Below, piece after piece: positions 62,535 to 64,000 of a DNA stretch of 64,000 bases (its first letter is position 1; the number at the start of each line of letters is the position of its first letter). The position numbers were made by a program, and so were the translations under genes. The stretch is from contig NW_023998414.1 of assembly GCF_014805625.2 (NCBI RefSeq), positions 13,825,634 through 13,889,633 on the forward strand, in the 5' to 3' direction. Below the pieces are notes generated by a model. It was not told where the DNA came from and did no database searches. It saw only the letters and a list, made by a program, of their open reading frames with translations. Source of the DNA: Glossina fuscipes. Its lineage: Eukaryota > Arthropoda > Insecta > Diptera > Glossinidae.

Positions 62535-63660
62535 AAAGTATACCTACCCGAGCAGTGGAAAGAGTTGTTTTTAATTCCCTTAGAAGCTAGAAACAATGAC
62601 AAATATTATAGAGAGATTGATTAACTGGGGGCTCTGCCTAAACTATTTAAACTTCTTTTAGTCCATAGATTTCGACTTTCATTTGATGTCTGATCGCCCT
62701 CTCAAGATGGCAGATCAACTTCGGTGAACTTACTGGGACTTATTTGCCATATATATAAAGAATTCTTGGTAGGCAAGGCAACGTAATGTTGTTTACGTCG
62801 ACTATTTAATGTGTTTGATCGAGTTGTCTATAAACTCCATTTATACGAATTGTATTGCACACCTTTTCCTACTAATTTAGTTATCTTTATCTATCTAGCT
62901 GGCCGCACAAAAAGTGTGTTGTTTAATTCTTTTACATCACGGTCTGTACACAAGTCATATATTTGAGGAGATATTTAAATTCGCTCGTTTATAATTTATT
63001 TATTAATGACTTATCATCCCGCGTTCAATGTTATAATATGTGCTAATGTTTGTGGATGACATTAAGTTGTTTCTCTATTTCATTACCTGAGAAGAGAGCA
63101 AGCGTCCGCATTCTGAACCACTTAATTTAAAAAAAATTAAAGTTTTTTAGAGGAGTTCCGTTAGCTAGGAACTATTATATTGGTACCCATAAGGCGGTGT
63201 CTATTTCGTACTTTATGAATTTAGGGTCTATACTCGATCCAAAACTGCACTTTAGATTATGGGTCCCAGTGTCCGTTGACAAAGCGAAAACTTTGCTGCA
63301 GTTTATTTTCTTTAAAAGCGAATTTAACGACCCTTGTGTAAGTAAGAGGCTTTTGCTAGGAGAGTTCCGTGATGGTGTGAACTATCGCTGAACTACACGT
63401 GCTATGTCTATCAGCGTCTGAGTCTGTGCAAGACATATTTTTTTGCTTACTTTGCTTTGCGGGATTTGGAATTGAACACGTCAGTACCGTTGCCTCCTTA
63501 TGAGAGTCGTCTTAAGCTTATCCATCTTCCTAGCTTGGACAGTAGACATAGCCGATTAGACGTCTCGTTTGTTATAAAAGTATCTATCTGGTGATTTTCG
63601 CCAAGCGAGATTAGTGTTCGTACGTGAGGTCTATCATCCACTTTATGATCTCGGCGTCAG
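62535..63660 (+). pseudogene. decayed Jockey-type non-LTR retrotransposon reverse transcriptase
   Basis: RT blocks appear in order in shifting frames. PEQWKELFLIPLEARNN, then KYYREID and GALPKLFKLLL at 62552-62665 correspond to the WKxxxxxPIxKxG...YRxI...LPKLFE region. QDGRSTSVNLLGLICH is at about 62703-62750. FNVFDRVVYKL, the F-x-KAFDRV block, is at about 62804. LAGRTKSVLFNSFTSRSV is at about 62897. LFINDLSSRVQCYN is at about 62997, then a frameshift to VDDIKLFL at about 63053, the YADD-like site. A thumb-like LGSILDPKLHFR ... FNDPCVSKRLL follows. Stops and frameshifts show it is dead. No endonuclease domain or poly-A end was located. Confidence 0.85.
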
Positions 63661-64000
63661 TTCTTAAAGTAAAGTAAATGCCATGGTATATTTTAACACC
63701 CAATGGTTAATCTGGTTGCTGCTGCTAGGCTTTGTTATGGAGCACTTCTATTGTTCTTCAACATTCTGTGGGTGAATTGCAAAACATGGATAGGATTATT
63801 TTCACGACCGACCGCCTATTATTATACTCACAGTCTTATTGGATCTAGAAATTGATGAATAGAAAGTGAGCATAAATAATAAAATTTTTTGCATCTATCG
63901 TATTGTATAAGTAATAAATTGAATCAAGCTTGATGTATATATATATATATATATATATGTATTGAGTAGTTAGTATAGTTAGAATTTAAGTGTACTTTGA

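Larger units (their letters stand above)
46661..64000. other. gene-poor region upstream of ph with decayed transposons
   Basis: AT-rich. It holds TIR-type repeat copies at 50001-51076, 51838-52000, 52841-53030, 53290-53526, 58722 onwards and 60100-60310. It also has a Copia-type fragment near 52.5-52.8 kb, GAGA-rich tracts at 57140-57205 and 60768-60880, and a Jockey-type reverse transcriptase pseudogene at 62535-63660. No intact host gene is recognised. Confidence 0.6.

Overview
The window is AT-rich eukaryotic nuclear DNA with spliced genes, long homopolymer and microsatellite tracts, and many decayed transposon pieces. The recognisable genes point to a higher fly. The encoded Polyhomeotic protein is close to that of Drosophila along its length but is clearly not the Drosophila one. 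Genome style and spacing suggest a calyptrate fly such as a blowfly or house fly; that assignment is inference.

Layout. (1) 1-6702 is non-coding, presumably intron or upstream region of the next gene; it holds a near-perfect 37-bp inverted repeat at 3462-3560. (2) 6703-9008, plus strand, carries the last three coding exons of a small secreted or surface protein with a von Willebrand factor C domain and a GPI-anchor-like C terminus. (3) 9009-23600 is intergenic, with repeats, a degenerate 50-60-bp tandem array at about 14.05-14.69 kb and a few doubtful small ORFs. (4) 23983-40406, minus strand, is the complete coding region of polyhomeotic (ph), a core PRC1 subunit. It has five coding exons. 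Splice phases agree at every junction and the sum is 5049 nt, giving 1682 residues plus stop. The 35-nt first coding exon lies about 11 kb upstream of the second. (5) The 10.95-kb first coding intron contains a tight cluster of four PHO-type sites beside a GAGA motif at about 32.63-32.90 kb, a candidate Polycomb response element in a Polycomb gene. (6) 40407-64000 is upstream of ph. It has a GC-richer patch with PHO and GAGA motifs at 46.45-46.66 kb, a second perfect inverted repeat, copies of a short TIR-type repeat family, a probable Copia-type fragment and a decayed Jockey-type non-LTR reverse transcriptase at the right edge.

The VWC gene and ph are convergent, separated by about 15 kb. 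No second ph copy is visible, whereas Drosophila melanogaster has a tandem pair. At least a dozen partial copies of one interspersed repeat, whose two ends are inverted versions of TACCCTACACCACTT, are scattered through introns and intergenic DNA. The most interesting leads are the PRE-like cluster, the two fold-back sequences and a few unrecognised ORFs.
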